Below are positions 33,850-45,253 of a DNA stretch of 64,000 nucleotides, in pieces. The stretch covers positions 101,470-165,469 of the forward strand of contig CAXAMN010003925.1 in NCBI GenBank assembly GCA_963970005.1. The letters are read 5' to 3'. The stretch's first letter is position 1. The number at the start of each line of letters is the position of its first letter. The DNA is from Durusdinium trenchii (Eukaryota > Sar > Dinophyceae > Suessiales > Symbiodiniaceae). The notes below the pieces were generated by a model that was given only the letters and a program-made list of their open reading frames with translations, was not told the origin of the DNA and searched no databases. Made by a program: the position numbers and the translations under genes.

Positions 33850-36065
33850 AGGCCACCAACAAGGCATGACATTCCGAAGGTTATGGTCCTCGTCTGGTGT
33901 CACAATGAGAGGTTGGACGGACTGAACTAGGTGGGGTATAATGTTGCTAGAATTATTCTACTTGTTATATTGTTTCGAAGGCCGGGACGGATAAGACCCC
34001 CGACAGAATCAGAGATATGAGAAGATGTGGTACAGTACGCAGATGTTGCCCTCTCAGCCACGTTTTATCTAATGCTAATAGGTTGGAGGCCATCGCTTTT
34101 AGGTTGGAGGCCATCGCTGCATGCTGCATGCATAATTTAAATGCCTGCATGGTGCTGTAGAATGTCAATGCCTTCCGCTCGGCCAGGCTGAAGCGCTCAA
34201 GGACTGGAAGATGTAATGTCGCCGTATGAGCTTCGTGTGGGTGTCTCTTGGTCAACTTATCGCCTTCACTGAAGTCTGTTCATCACATTGTATCACTTTA
34301 AGTGTCATGATGTAGTAACCTCATTATCGACAACCTCCTTTCTGACTGGATGATCATTATGCCCAAGGGCTTCAATGTTTCAATCTGAGCACGTAGTGGT
34401 TTTGCTGGGGACGATTCTGGCAAGACGCATGTGTGATTTAGCTGTAGCTTCCCTGCTCCAAGCCATACAAGTACTTTTGCTTCATGATTCTTGATGCTTC
34501 CACTGATCAATCTGCCACGTTCGGGGTCATAGGAGGGAACTGTCCCACTGGCTGCTCTTTTCGGTGGCTGCATCTCGTTGGCGAAAGAGGTCTTGCAGGA
34601 GAGCTCCTGTCCCTTGTGCCTTGGGGATTTGAGCTGTTCTGGGGATGATGCGGTTTCTTTCTGCCTTTTATGGCAAGGCAAATGCCAGATTGGGCCATGA
34701 CGTCGGTTATTTTTTCTCAGTGCCTCCGCAGACGTCAGTTCAACTCTCCATCCTGATGAGAGTTGCATCACTCAGTCGCATCACTCAGTCTCCCGGGCAA
34801 GGACTCAACTTGCACAGAGGCCTGGGAGAGTCTACGGGCGATGTGGATATTGTGTGCTAAGAGGCAGCTGGGTGCTGCCGCAACCCTCCACCTGCATGCA
34901 TGTTTGTTTCTCACAACTTCGTATACCGCCGAATTGTTGTAAAATGACACAGGGCGGTTCTGAGTGTGTAAAACGGATGTCTTGTAGCTGATTCCCGGTT
35001 TCGGCACACATCAACAGCGTTAAACTACCAGACTCGTGGAATACAGTTACTAAGTGTTTGAGCAAAGCGAGCTCTTGTTTTTGGCAAACCCTGCAATCTC
35101 CTGCATGCGGCCCTTGTGCCTCAAGAGCTTACAAAGACGATATCGAAATCAGGTCTTACCTGGTGCCCGAAAATGACCAACATGCATCCAAATGTCAACT
35201 TTCAACACCAGAAAGAGTAGGATGAGTAGGTCGCCTGGGCCAAATGGCCGCCACAGGGTTTGGGCGCCCACACGCCAGGCCTTCATCCAAGCCTTTGCTG
35301 ATCAGACCGTGAGGGACCTTGGAGAGCCACGAAGGACTTTCTTGAACAACCCCCACCCTGCAACTCTTGTGGGAGCTCCTCCTTGTAGCTGGAGATGATA
35401 TATCCGTGTACCATCTGCGGTTTTGGTGGTCAGGGTGTTGCTTGGTCAGGTGATCAGCCAATTTTGCGAAGCGCTCTACTTCCAAGAGACGAAATGATGC
35501 ACGGTGAGTGCTGGCGACCTGAGGGACAGTGTAGGGACAGGTCGTAGGACCTGTCGACCTGAGTGGTGACATTTGGGAGTGACCGTTTGGTCTCCAGAAC
35601 GCCCGCGCGTTGTTCGTTTCATAGCAGGCGTTGTTGTACAAACAGGGGTTGTGGTTTCGTGGAGGAACAGCTGCTTTGGCCTCAGGCGAGAAACCGAGCA
35701 GGATTTGGGGTGCCACAGTCCCCACTGCCCATCCTCACTGTTCAGATGGTTAGCCGTTTAGCCGCGATGGTGAGCTCCCAAGTTGTCCCCCAAGTCTGTG
35801 AGCCACTCGTTTCGTCCGCCTGCGTGGCGTCTGTGATGCTCACCAAGTGTGGATGCTCCCAACGCCACGCCGGTGGCAGGAACTTTTTAAGGCGATTCGG
35901 AAGGGACACAGTTTCCCCGGCTCAAGCAGAAGCGTTCCGTTGTGCAGACTGCAGTCAGATCTACTCAGTGCTTACCATGTTGCTTTGCAGTTTGACCCTC
36001 TTGTCTGCGCAGAAGTTGCGTTGGGCAAAGAGTAGCGCAGAAGTTCGACACAAAAAGATGCCGCC
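33850..36065. other. No supported gene; degenerate repeats
   Basis: GGTTGGAGGCCATCGCT occurs twice in tandem at 34080-34120 (dispersed family). Minus-strand frames of 157 and 176 codons (34298-34771 and 35195-35725) show no family motif. They may be relics of a repeat. Confidence 0.4.
34078..34122 (+). repeat. GGAGGCCATCGCT dispersed repeat, two tandem units
   Basis: Two copies of GGTTGGAGGCCATCGCT in a row. The same word is found near 36075-36090 and 57017-57050. Confidence 0.55.
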
Positions 36066-36071
36066 ACCGCA

Positions 36072-36127
36072 AGTAGGTGAGAGGCCATCGCGACGAACGG
36101 AACAAGAAGCTACTAGCAACATTTAGT
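36072..36127 (+). repeat. GAGGCCATCGC...GCTACTAGCAAC dispersed repeat
   Basis: Contains GAGGCCATCGCGACGAACGG and AAGAAGCTACTAGCAAC, words shared with the copy at 57017-57075. Confidence 0.5.
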
Positions 36128-36197
36128 AACAATGGAGTATTGTAGGCTCAGGGACCGCCTCGGTGGCTTGAGTGGTCTTTTGTGGCTGATCTCTGAG

Positions 36198-37265
36198 GTC
36201 GTGGTCTTCACGGCCTCTGCAGCCATCTATGCGGACAAAGTGCTCGACGGGCTGGATCCAGGCGGATTGGACATAGAGAGGTGGAGTGGCAAAGGCATGG
36301 TTCAGTGGGAGAATCCCAAAATGAAAGCTATCGAAGTAGCTGTAGATCACTGAGTCCGAGAGAGATCTTAAATTCATTTGATTCCCCTTCCGCATTCCAC
36401 TCGGTGGCGTCCATTCCCTTCGCGGAGCACGTCTGACATGCTACATCAGTTCATGTGCACTTCTTGTGCCATGGAACTTGTCCCAACACCTCTTGTCCCC
36501 GATGCCGGACGGTCAGGACGCAAGCTGATCGCACACCGCCTCTACCGAGAGGTGCCGGGCAAACGACCGGGAACACCTCTGTTGGACCAAGCAGGACCTA
36601 ACAAGAGGGACCCGTGTGTCTCTCCCAGCTCAGGTTCTTCTCTTTCAAATAGCTGTGCCTCCACCAATGCCAGAAGGGACATGTTGACAAATTATATGCG
36701 GAAACATGTCTTATTTGGAGAGGTCCTCATATACAAGCCATCTCAGAACCCACTTTCTCCGCGTGCGCGTTTCGCTCAGCAAGGCTTGCTCAGAGCTCGC
36801 GGGAGGCCATTTCAAGGCTTGAGGGGTTGTGTTTTTCACTGAATGTAATAGGGTGGATGTATGTGGATGGCAGGATATCCAAGTTTAGTTTCAACTTTCC
36901 AGTTTGTTTGTTCCGTTTGTGCCCGCTGCCGTTGACGCCTGTGGCGGCTTCTGCTTGCTTGCCAGGACTTGCGCCGCCTCGGGAGGCCTTTGGATGCGAA
37001 GAGCCCAGCGTGCGAGGAGGCATTGGACGAAGACTCTTTGGGCCTCATCACTGTAGTTATCCTAAATTTATCTTGGTTTTGAGAAAGGATCCTTAGCCAA
37101 GCAGTTTGACATTGAGACGGCTTCTGTAAAGGTGGAGTGGCCCATGACAGCCGAGCTGAGGATTTACTCTTGGTGGACAACTCCCCATTGGCACTAGGCC
37201 TTCTTCCAGAGAATGGGATGTTGGCCTTGCTGGCTCGTCCTTCCAGTGTCTTTGCTAGCGTTTGA
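36198..37265 (+). CDS. FCP1/SCP-type (NIF) HAD phosphatase, partial
   Basis: Exons with compatible phase: 36198-36261, VVVFTASAAIYADKVLDGLD; 36517-36551, RKLIAHRLYRE; 36966-36995, DLRRLGRPLD; 37161 to about 37265, DLLLVDNSPLALGLLPENGM. These are, in order, the motif around the HAD threonine/serine box (FTAS), the HRLYRE signature, the KDLxxLGR-like helix and the VDNSPLAF-like motif of CTD/small phosphatases. Donors after the first and third exon are GC. A short piece CVFH near 36825 may be the missing exon after HRLYRE. The N-terminal exon with the catalytic DxDxT was not found upstream. Expected activity is protein serine phosphatase; the target is unknown. The frame runs to TGA at 37263, but the family is usually longer, so the true end may lie elsewhere. 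Confidence 0.7.
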
Positions 37266-37494
37266 GTGGGTATAAGCGGTATAAGGGGTGGTCAGATGCG
37301 GTCAGTGGGTCTTCTCTTTCGAGATGCATGCCGATGTGCCGCCAGATCACCAGCTGGTACGGGGACGACGAGAAGGACATGACAGTTGCGGCGGTTGAGG
37401 TGATGTGCTTCTGTGTGCACATGCCATTGAACAGAGTATATAGATGCTCCGGTCGGGTCATCTGGGAAAAGAACTGAGGCGGCTTGAGCTATCT

Positions 37495-37571
37495 CGGGGA
37501 GCGGGAGAGCGAGAGAAAGAGAGGGAGGGAGGGCGGGCGGGCGGGAGGGAGGGAGGGAGGGAGGGAGAGAT
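37495..37571 (+). repeat. Purine-rich GGGA/GGGC tract
   Basis: A run of GAGAG, GGGAGGGAGGG and GGGCGGGCGGG words. Multiple G-triplets in close order could form a G-quadruplex. Confidence 0.8.
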
Positions 37572-37839
37572 CAAGAACCTTGCAGGCCTCGTGACTTGTG
37601 GGAACTTGTGGGAAGTTCCCATCCCCGAAGCCCTTATCAGCTCAAAATCCATGAGAGTGCTGGCTATGCAGACCCGAACTTTGAACAATTTCGCACCACC
37701 TGTACAGTTTACATCAACATGTTGAACAATGTTCCGGCATATTTGGTCAGACCCTGCCTGTTCAAGGTTGATCTTCAATAAATCTGGAGCCCCCCGACTG
37801 GCTTGTGTTCCTTATTTGGGAGTCACGCCCCCCGCAGTC

Positions 37840-39913
37840 ACGCTGCCGGCCACCAATGGCCCGGCTCCACTGGCTTGATTCTGCGGGGGCCCGCTTTCTG
37901 GATCCTGAGGCGGTGGGAGACGAGTGGGGAAGGGTGCTGGGCTCACGAAGTCAGTTGAGGGTGAGACATTTGCCACATAGAAGGCCTTTTACCATTGGTT
38001 TGGTTGGCTTATAGAGGGGATACAACAAGGTGTACAACCAAGGGGTATATGGTACCAAATCGACCCTTCTATTATTCCCAAGAGGGCAGTTGGAGATTCT
38101 ATACACACCATGCAGAAGGTTCAACACATTTTCCCACCTTTATATCCTTTATGCACACAAATATGCACATTGTATTCAAATACACTTGCTGCAGTGAGGA
38201 CCCTTTAAACTTCCAAAACAGGGAGAGTCGAAATGCCCTTTCAAGATGCATTTGGACTATTCGGTTTCTATCGAGTTTGTGAGCAGAAGCTCATTTTCCT
38301 CATCTAAACTGGGCCCAGGCCTTTGTGGCTGAGCTCACCCGCCAGAGCTTCGCGGTGTGCGCTGTGCCCCTTTGGCGTGCGGCCCCTGTGGTGGCAGAGC
38401 TCGACCGGGCGACGCCACGCGGTTCAAGTGGCCACAGCGGAGGCTTCGTGTGGAGCTTCAAACGGCAAGGAGAGCTGAAGGACGGGTGGAGCTTTGGGAA
38501 AGCACAAGGAGTGGTAGATGATCACTTCAGGGGTAGGTGACCGGCAGTGGTCACTCCAGTTTTGCTACTTTGAGTTGCCTTTACTTTGTCTTTCTTCTTT
38601 ACGGCGAAGCTTTAATTATCGTCTTATGCCAGGTCAGCTTGGCTTCGGTCTTCTTGTGCGCAGGAAAGGACGCAGGTTCGGCGCACGAGCCTGGAAGCTG
38701 CCGATCCAAATGACTTTATGCTGTGCTCCTTTGAAGTCATGGTTGCCTGCCTGCCTTCAGTTGCGATCAAAGGCAAACATCGCCGACATCGCCTTGGGCC
38801 ATCGGTCGGAAAGGCAAAACATGCCCAGTCGGGGGGTTTTCACCGCTTGACCGCTTGACCTTATCTATATATATATATAATGTCCATTGGGCGCTTTTTT
38901 GGACAAGTTTCCCGACTGAACATGCAGGCAGCTCACTCAGTCCAGGCTTTAGCTCAAACGGAAGGCCTCCAAAAATGACTCTTATTCCAAATCAGCGAAG
39001 GTACTTCAGTGGTATGGGCCGGGGATGCGGTTTAGGGGTTAGGCTACGTTAGGCTTCCCTGCACCCCTAGGAAAGCCTCGCGGAAGTGGCCATGGAAGCC
39101 TGGTGTGCATCGCAAGGGCTTCCAGTGGCAACCGCCAAGCAGAAGTTTGGGGATCTCTCGTTTGGCAACTCCCAGGAGGTGTCGTTGTTGAAGGGAAAAC
39201 GTCCAGGTTGTTGGCCTCCACATTGGCTGTGTTCGATGGCGGCCACAGAAAACCCCAAATCCTCGTTGTAAGACGTTCGATCGAAATTCGGCAGGAGGGG
39301 AAGGGGAAGTCCGTCTTGAACCTCTACCACTACTTCAATCTGGAGACCTGTGATGAGGAGCCCTGCCGCTCTCACGCAGATCCTGGGCTTCTCACCGTTC
39401 TGTGCCGCTCCACCGAGCCTGGGCTACAGGCCCTGCACCCGCTGAAGCCCGGTGGGGCGCCAGGGCAGCCAGCGGCCTATGAGGACAGCTGGTGCGACCT
39501 GGAGCCGATGATGGATGCTTTGGGCCAAGGAGACCTGGGGAATCCTGAAAATATGGGCATGCTTTGAGGGTTTGACACCTGACCTGGCCGGTGTTTAAAA
39601 AGAAAAGGGGGCCACAGCAGCAAATCAGAACACATGGTGGGAAAGGAAGATTCAAGCACTCACTTGCAGAGGAGAGGAGCCCCATGTGCCCTTCTTGATT
39701 TTGGTGGGTGAAACTCTGGAACGTCTCAGTGGTGGCTGGCATCCAGCATGTCTCCATCGTGTGCAGCCCAGTGTGGTGCCAAACCGGCCGCGCTTCAATA
39801 TGGCATTTGAGCTCCGACCACGGTGTAACGTTTGGCATCCCTGGTCCGAGCTGGCCAAGGAGCAAGATCCCAATGAAGAGAAACAGCGCAGAGGAATGGT
39901 AGATGAGAGGTGA
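37840..39913 (+). CDS. 2-oxoglutarate/Fe(II) oxygenase, isopenicillin-N-synthase-like
   Basis: Core exon from 39295 reads KSVLNLYHYFNLETCDEEPC, followed by SHADPGLLTVLCRSTEPGLQ, which holds the HxD iron ligands. The exon at 39680-39913 reads PHVPFLILVGETLERLSGGW, then ACLHRV with the distal histidine and RPRFNMAFELRP with the arginine that usually binds 2-oxoglutarate. N-terminal exons fit the DIOX_N pattern: 38319-38421 (AFVAELTRQSFAVCAVPLW), about 37840-37910 (ARLHWLDSAGARFLDPEA) and about 39087-39177 (KQKFGDLSFGNSQE). The catalytic exons are firm; the earlier ones are inferred from position and composition. The donor after the HxD exon is unclear. Such enzymes hydroxylate or desaturate small molecules; the substrate cannot be told. 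Confidence 0.72.
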
Positions 39914-40775
39914 AGCTAGCGAATGTGCCGTTCAGTCTTGTAGAGATGCTCATGATGGTCAATGTGTTTGTCAGTTTCAGAAGATGCGGGACTGTCAAAA
40001 AAAGCCGCACGGAGGCCCGCAATGTCTTTGGACCAAGCTAGGGCTGGTCAAAACCGGTGCATGCACCATGCAAGTCATGGTTGCAATGCGGCCCACGATG
40101 TACAGCCTGCGACAGGTGCGAAAAATGTCTTGGACTTTGGTGCAGAGCAGTGGTCGGGTGAGAGGCATGTCCTCATGACGGCGGCGAGCAAGTTGCCAGG
40201 TGTACTATAGAACAGCAACACCCGCTAATCCATTTCCAATCCTACCCCTTGTGGTTTCAGATGCAACCATGTTCATGGAGACTTTCAGCGACCATCAACC
40301 CTCCAAATCTGATTCCATTGACATCCATTGACCAAGTATTTGAGCAGAGTGTTCCGCTCGTATTGACTTCGATTGCTGTCGCAGCATCATGTTCCGTCGT
40401 GGGGTAACAGTATATAAACATCTATTCTATTATATAAACGGTCTCATGACGGTCCAAATTCCCTAACTTTGGGACTTCTGCATTTCAATGATAGGAAGAA
40501 CTGACATGGAAGGATTTAAAACGCACCGTTGCCATGAACGCTTGGCTGCCACAATCCAGTGAATCCCCTTACGGTCACTTTTCGGACACCTCTAGCTGAA
40601 GACTTCGACCTCAATAATCCGATAGGCCACGGTTTGATCGAAGCCTTAAGCGGGGGTCTATGCTGGTTCCACTCCCAGGTCTCATGCTGGTTTCGGACTT
40701 GGGGGGGCGGGCTGTCCAGCCTTGGGTCGCAGGTCGCAGGCGCCGGTAGGTGTCAAGCCTTCGGTGCTCAGGACA

Positions 40776-40857
40776 CCGAGCTTTCGGTGCTCATGGGCAT
40801 GCTGGCGCAGGCGATCGGCCCCAAGCAGGGCTGCATGACGGCAGAGGGAATGAGCTA
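40776..40857 (+). CDS. Candidate exon, unassigned
   Basis: After CTCAG, a frame reads DTELSVLMGMLAQAIGPKQG. A second frame is also open, so support is weak. It lies 900 bases downstream of the oxygenase gene. Confidence 0.28.
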
Positions 40858-41420
40858 AGGATGGTACCTGGGAAGGGGTCGTCAGAAGAATTGAGTTGTC
40901 ATGTTGGCGCTGGTGTGTGTCCAAACCAACGCTCCAAGCAGAAACTTCTTACTTAGTTGGCTTGGATCTTGCATGCGCATCTTCCATGCATTTGCTGACT
41001 GTGTCATACACTGATATATGCATGATATGCTTATATAATTCATCTTAACGTGGTGGTGACTCGCCTTCGGATGCTGCTGGTGTTGAGGGTCCAAGGTGGT
41101 CATGCCTCAAGTGCATCATGAATTGTCTTCAGTGAAACTGTGAGACGACGAACACAGCGGGTGGATCTCGGAATCTCCACGCCTAACTAGACCTACCTGT
41201 TTTCTCTCTTCAGCAAACTGACAAAGAGACATTCTGGCAGCCCTGGCATTTCTCCAGCCTCGGCCTGCCTTTCTTTCACCGCCCGGCTTTGGTGCGTGGC
41301 TCGTAGCTTGCGGGCGCCTTGAGCGCGTGTAGAGGGGCCACGCGGGCCTTCCAGCGGCAGGTGGGGGATGACAGAGAGAGGAGATCTGAGTTAGACCAGA
41401 TCCAGCCTTAGATCAAAGGA

Positions 41421-41473
41421 GACCTGGCCTTAGATCAGGGGAACATGCTAAGAGTTTGACCTAAGGCCAGGTC
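41421..41473. repeat. Inverted repeat, GACCTGGCCTTAG arms
   Basis: GACCTGGCCTTAGATCA is matched by TGACCTAAGGCCAGGTC with one mismatch and a 19-base loop. A third partial copy (GATCCAGCCTTAGATCA) precedes it. Confidence 0.7.
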
Positions 41474-41613
41474 CTACCTTCCATTCGCCCACACAAAAAA
41501 CGTGCAGGTGGCGCTGGCGTGAGCCGCACCATGGCCGTGTGTCTTGTACTGCAGATGTGACCGCAGATAGATCTCCAGATATTTGAAACACCTATACTCT
41601 CGACTAGTGACAA

Positions 41614-41650
41614 AGGAGTTGTAAAACGTATGGTGGGTTTTACAACTCCT
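41614..41650. repeat. Perfect 14-bp inverted repeat
   Basis: AGGAGTTGTAAAAC and its exact complement enclose nine bases. A partial copy (AGGAGTTGTAAG) lies at 41756-41767 and CACAACTACTATGTCA at 41959-41974. Confidence 0.7.
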
Positions 41651-43293
41651 ATGTCATGGACTTTAAAGTAGAGAAACACATCAACACATGGTCACACAAG
41701 AATAGCTTTAAAAAACAGAAAGCTGCCTGAAAAGATGAATAAATGACGTGAGATAGGAGTTGTAAGTACCAGGAGGCATGATGAAACATGATGAGCAGGC
41801 CGATTCTTATGTCATTTGTTCTGTGTGCATCAATTCCCCTCCCTCCCTGAAAAAAAAATAGAACTGCTTGGTCATCAGCTGGCGACAATTCCCAAGTCAT
41901 GAGGCTTGAATCAGCAACTCTGTAATTTTTGTGTTCCCAATGACTTAGGGGTAGTGGGCCACAACTACTATGTCACTGGCCCACACAAGTCCTAAGTCAC
42001 CGGTCGGTAGTATAAGCCACTTCGAGTCAAAAGTCCAAAGTGATGGAATATTGAGGTTTGGCATAGGTGCAGCCACAGGCCGCCAAGTCTTGGTGTTTAT
42101 GTAATTTGCTTGTTTCCTCGGGTGCTGAGGGAGAAGCGCTGGCGAAGATGGCTCATGTTCCTATGTAGCCTCCTCCTCCTTTTAGAGCCCAGATCTTGGA
42201 TCCGGAGCAAGACCATTTGGCTGATTGGTGCTTCTTGTGATGCAGAATGCTACGTATGAGATTATATAGATGCCCCCACAACATTCCCCCATCATGTGTT
42301 GAAGTTGTTACTCCCTTCGCTATTACATACAGTGAAAGAGATTAGATTGCTTTATTTGAACGAGGCAGGGTTATGTGGGTATAGACTCCCTAGAAGACCA
42401 TGTGGTATTGACTGGCACAGCTACAACAGCTACATGCTCATGAACTGAATTTAGTGAGGACCTCCCCCACGTCGCTTCAATGCTGATGGAATCATTGCTT
42501 TGGGGATCCTCCTTTTTCAGATCCAAGTCACACATCGCCGCACGCGGTTTCTCAGTCACTAAGACCTTGGTCCTGGAGAACGGACTCCAAGGCTGGCCTG
42601 GCAGTATGACCTTCTAACCTGGGAGCCCAGATGCTCCGTCCTCGGAGTCAGAATCTGACTGGACATGATCTAACTTGTGGAGATCATGCCCTGCAGGCAC
42701 CGGACCAGAGCAGGCCGAGTGTCGTCCTTTTTGACTTGGTGGATGGAGGGGGTGCTTCATCCTTGAGTCCATTAGGCATAAAGCGATGTTAACGGATGTT
42801 CGATTCTTGCAGTCGGTGGGGCACGTTGAATCTAAGGGCTTCTCTTGCCATCCCGATCACGTGCGACCGTGCTGGCTTAGGGCACATCATGGCGAATCTG
42901 AACGAACAGATGCCAATCCGTGCGAGACATGCCACCGTTCGTGAACGTTCGGCTGATCCATTCCCCGGTCACTGGCGTCGTTCGCACTCTGACAGGGTCG
43001 CCTTTGCCTTCAGAGGCCAAGCTCAAACTCAGGAGGGGCGTGGCGTGGAGGGGTGTTATTTGGAAGGAACAACTTGGGGTGAAGCTCTGACAAGCTCAGA
43101 TGCTTGGAGAGCCCTGGAATCGGGATCAACACCCTGCCCAAGGCAGCACCGGAGAGATTTTTTGCTGGATGCAGTGGACAATGCTTGAGACTTTCCCATG
43201 TCAATCCTTTCAAGAGCCCTTTATCATCCTTTATCCACTCCTTGGCAGCTTGACGTATGTCCCGAAAAAGAGCTAGAATCGGGGTGAAGATGA

Positions 43294-43425
43294 GTGAAGG
43301 AGCCAAAGAAGGACGAGGTTGATGAGGTTGACGAGGACATAGGCCATTATGCCTATTCCTTGAATAAGGATGGGCCAGAGCCTCAGGTCAAAGATGATTT
43401 ACGCGACGCAGAATCACCGCCATGC
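43294..43425 (+). CDS. Candidate acidic exon
   Basis: A frame reads EPKKDEVDEVDEDIGHYAYS and continues acidic to about 43425, where a pyrimidine-rich stretch begins. No family was recognised and no clear donor is seen. Confidence 0.2.
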
Positions 43426-44359
43426 AGACCTTTGTGTTTTTCCTTTTTTGCGGCGCTAGGATCCTCCAACAAGTCAGTGCTAGAGATATATATATATATA
43501 ACGTTTTGGATCTTCAAAAGGATGGACCGAAGGACTTCGATGGACATCGATGGAAATCTGGTCTCCCTAGCATCGTTCCAATTAGCTGAGGCCATTGGGT
43601 TGGCTTCATTACGTCCAGGTCCCAGTCATGCGGTGCGACAATACCAGGGTACCAGGCACCACTGACCTGTTTTTTTTTGGCCAAGCAGGTAGGCCAGAAC
43701 AGGCGGTTTCATTGATCATGATTTTTGATCCTGCGGACCTTGGCCTCCGCATAGCATCATATACCATCCCATCAAGCTGCTTTTTGTGAGGATGTCATTC
43801 TGGCGTCACGAACTTCTTATCCGTTGGCCCTAATGGCACGGGGCTCAGTGGGCCACAACTAGGGCCCACAAAGCGAGAAATCTTCAGCTGCGAGTGCGTG
43901 TGAAAGTCCAGAGCGGTGAAAGTCCATGACCTCTCGGGCCCCGTAGAAGAAAGACACACCCCCACCCCACCCCCTTCTCGTTCGCTTACACAAAAAGCCG
44001 CACGGCACCCGGTGGATTGCACTCGGTGGTGCAGCCGAGATCGGCTTCACGTGCTATGGCAACGTGATCTTGCGTTTCGGAGCTCAGAGGGCGACTCTGA
44101 CTCATCTGGCAGTTGGCCTCCAACTCATACATGGGTCCATGTTCTTTCATGTCATGGATGACTTTGATCGGTGCAGACAGAGGTTCCTTTCTCAATGGGG
44201 GCAGATATCGATGTGTTTCATGCACTGGAGGTCGCGCGGATAGAGTTTCCGGCGGACAGACACCCGAAACATCTTCAATCCCATGGATTTTCCGGAAAAC
44301 TTGGAAGATGCAAGCCAGCGTCCTGAGGCAAAGAGAGTGGGGACAAGTCGCAGACCAAG

Positions 44360-44381
44360 AGAAAGAGAGAGAGAGAGAGAC
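44360..44381 (+). repeat. (GA)n microsatellite
   Basis: A run of GA dinucleotides. Similar short runs occur at 21756-21772 and 23421-23438. Confidence 0.7.
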
Positions 44382-45253
44382 ATTCAGCAGAATACTCCCG
44401 TGGTAATGGAATAATAATGCACTTCTCGGCTCGGTATTTACAGGGCATCAGAACCATATGCCATATGCACTCCCTGGAACTAAAATCCAAGGAGCAATCT
44501 TCCACTTCCATGTTAGTTCCAGGGAGGGTATCAAGATAGATACCTCTGGAATCCTCACGACATTCACTGATCATTTTTGAAAGTACTGTGATTGAATGTA
44601 TCTTATATTCGACATGCACTACTTTTGTTCCCGCAAGACGTTTCGCCTGAGATCAAACAAACAAATGAAACTTGGTAGCGCTGCTTCTACCAAGGCCATA
44701 CCCATCATGGATTTTCGGTTGGCTTCTTGGCATGGTGTGCTACACCTATCCAGGCTGCGGGTGCCAGACAGCCAGATCTCAGGTCCCCAAATCCCCCGCG
44801 GCAAGCAGCGCAAACTAGGCGGATGGTTCACCATACTTAGCAATCTTAGCAAAACCACTGGGTATAGAGGCAGGTGAATGGTCATTACGGGGGGTCCATG
44901 TTTGTTTGAAGGGGTCCAGGGTTATACTACCCTTGCAGACCGAACTTGGCTGCTTGTTCGTCCACCTCGCCCTGTCGCACGCGGTAAGACGACGACTCGA
45001 GTGTTGGACTCTCCCTCCAATCCTGGTCACATCTGGGCCCCCTGTTCTTCATGGGAAGTAGAATGTAGACCTTTGGATGGCCATGTTCCTCTACATGGGG
45101 CTTCTGCTCAGCTTCCATGATTGTTGGAGGGAGAGGAAAAAAACGGGGCTGGCCAAAGTCCTGCGAGCTGGGCCTACACACTGGCATGGTTTGAACATAG
45201 AAACGGATGTGTGTTCTCGGATGACTTTCCTTTCAAGGTCATTCAGATTCAGA

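Larger units (their letters stand above)
41000..43290. other. Mostly intergenic; one unassigned 130-codon frame
   Basis: Apart from the inverted repeats there is a + frame at 42796-43188 without any recognisable motif. I see no splice pattern that supports it. Confidence 0.35.

Noticed and set aside
35195..35725. 176-codon minus frame
   Set aside because: No family motif; region has repeat character. Might be an old element but cannot be shown.
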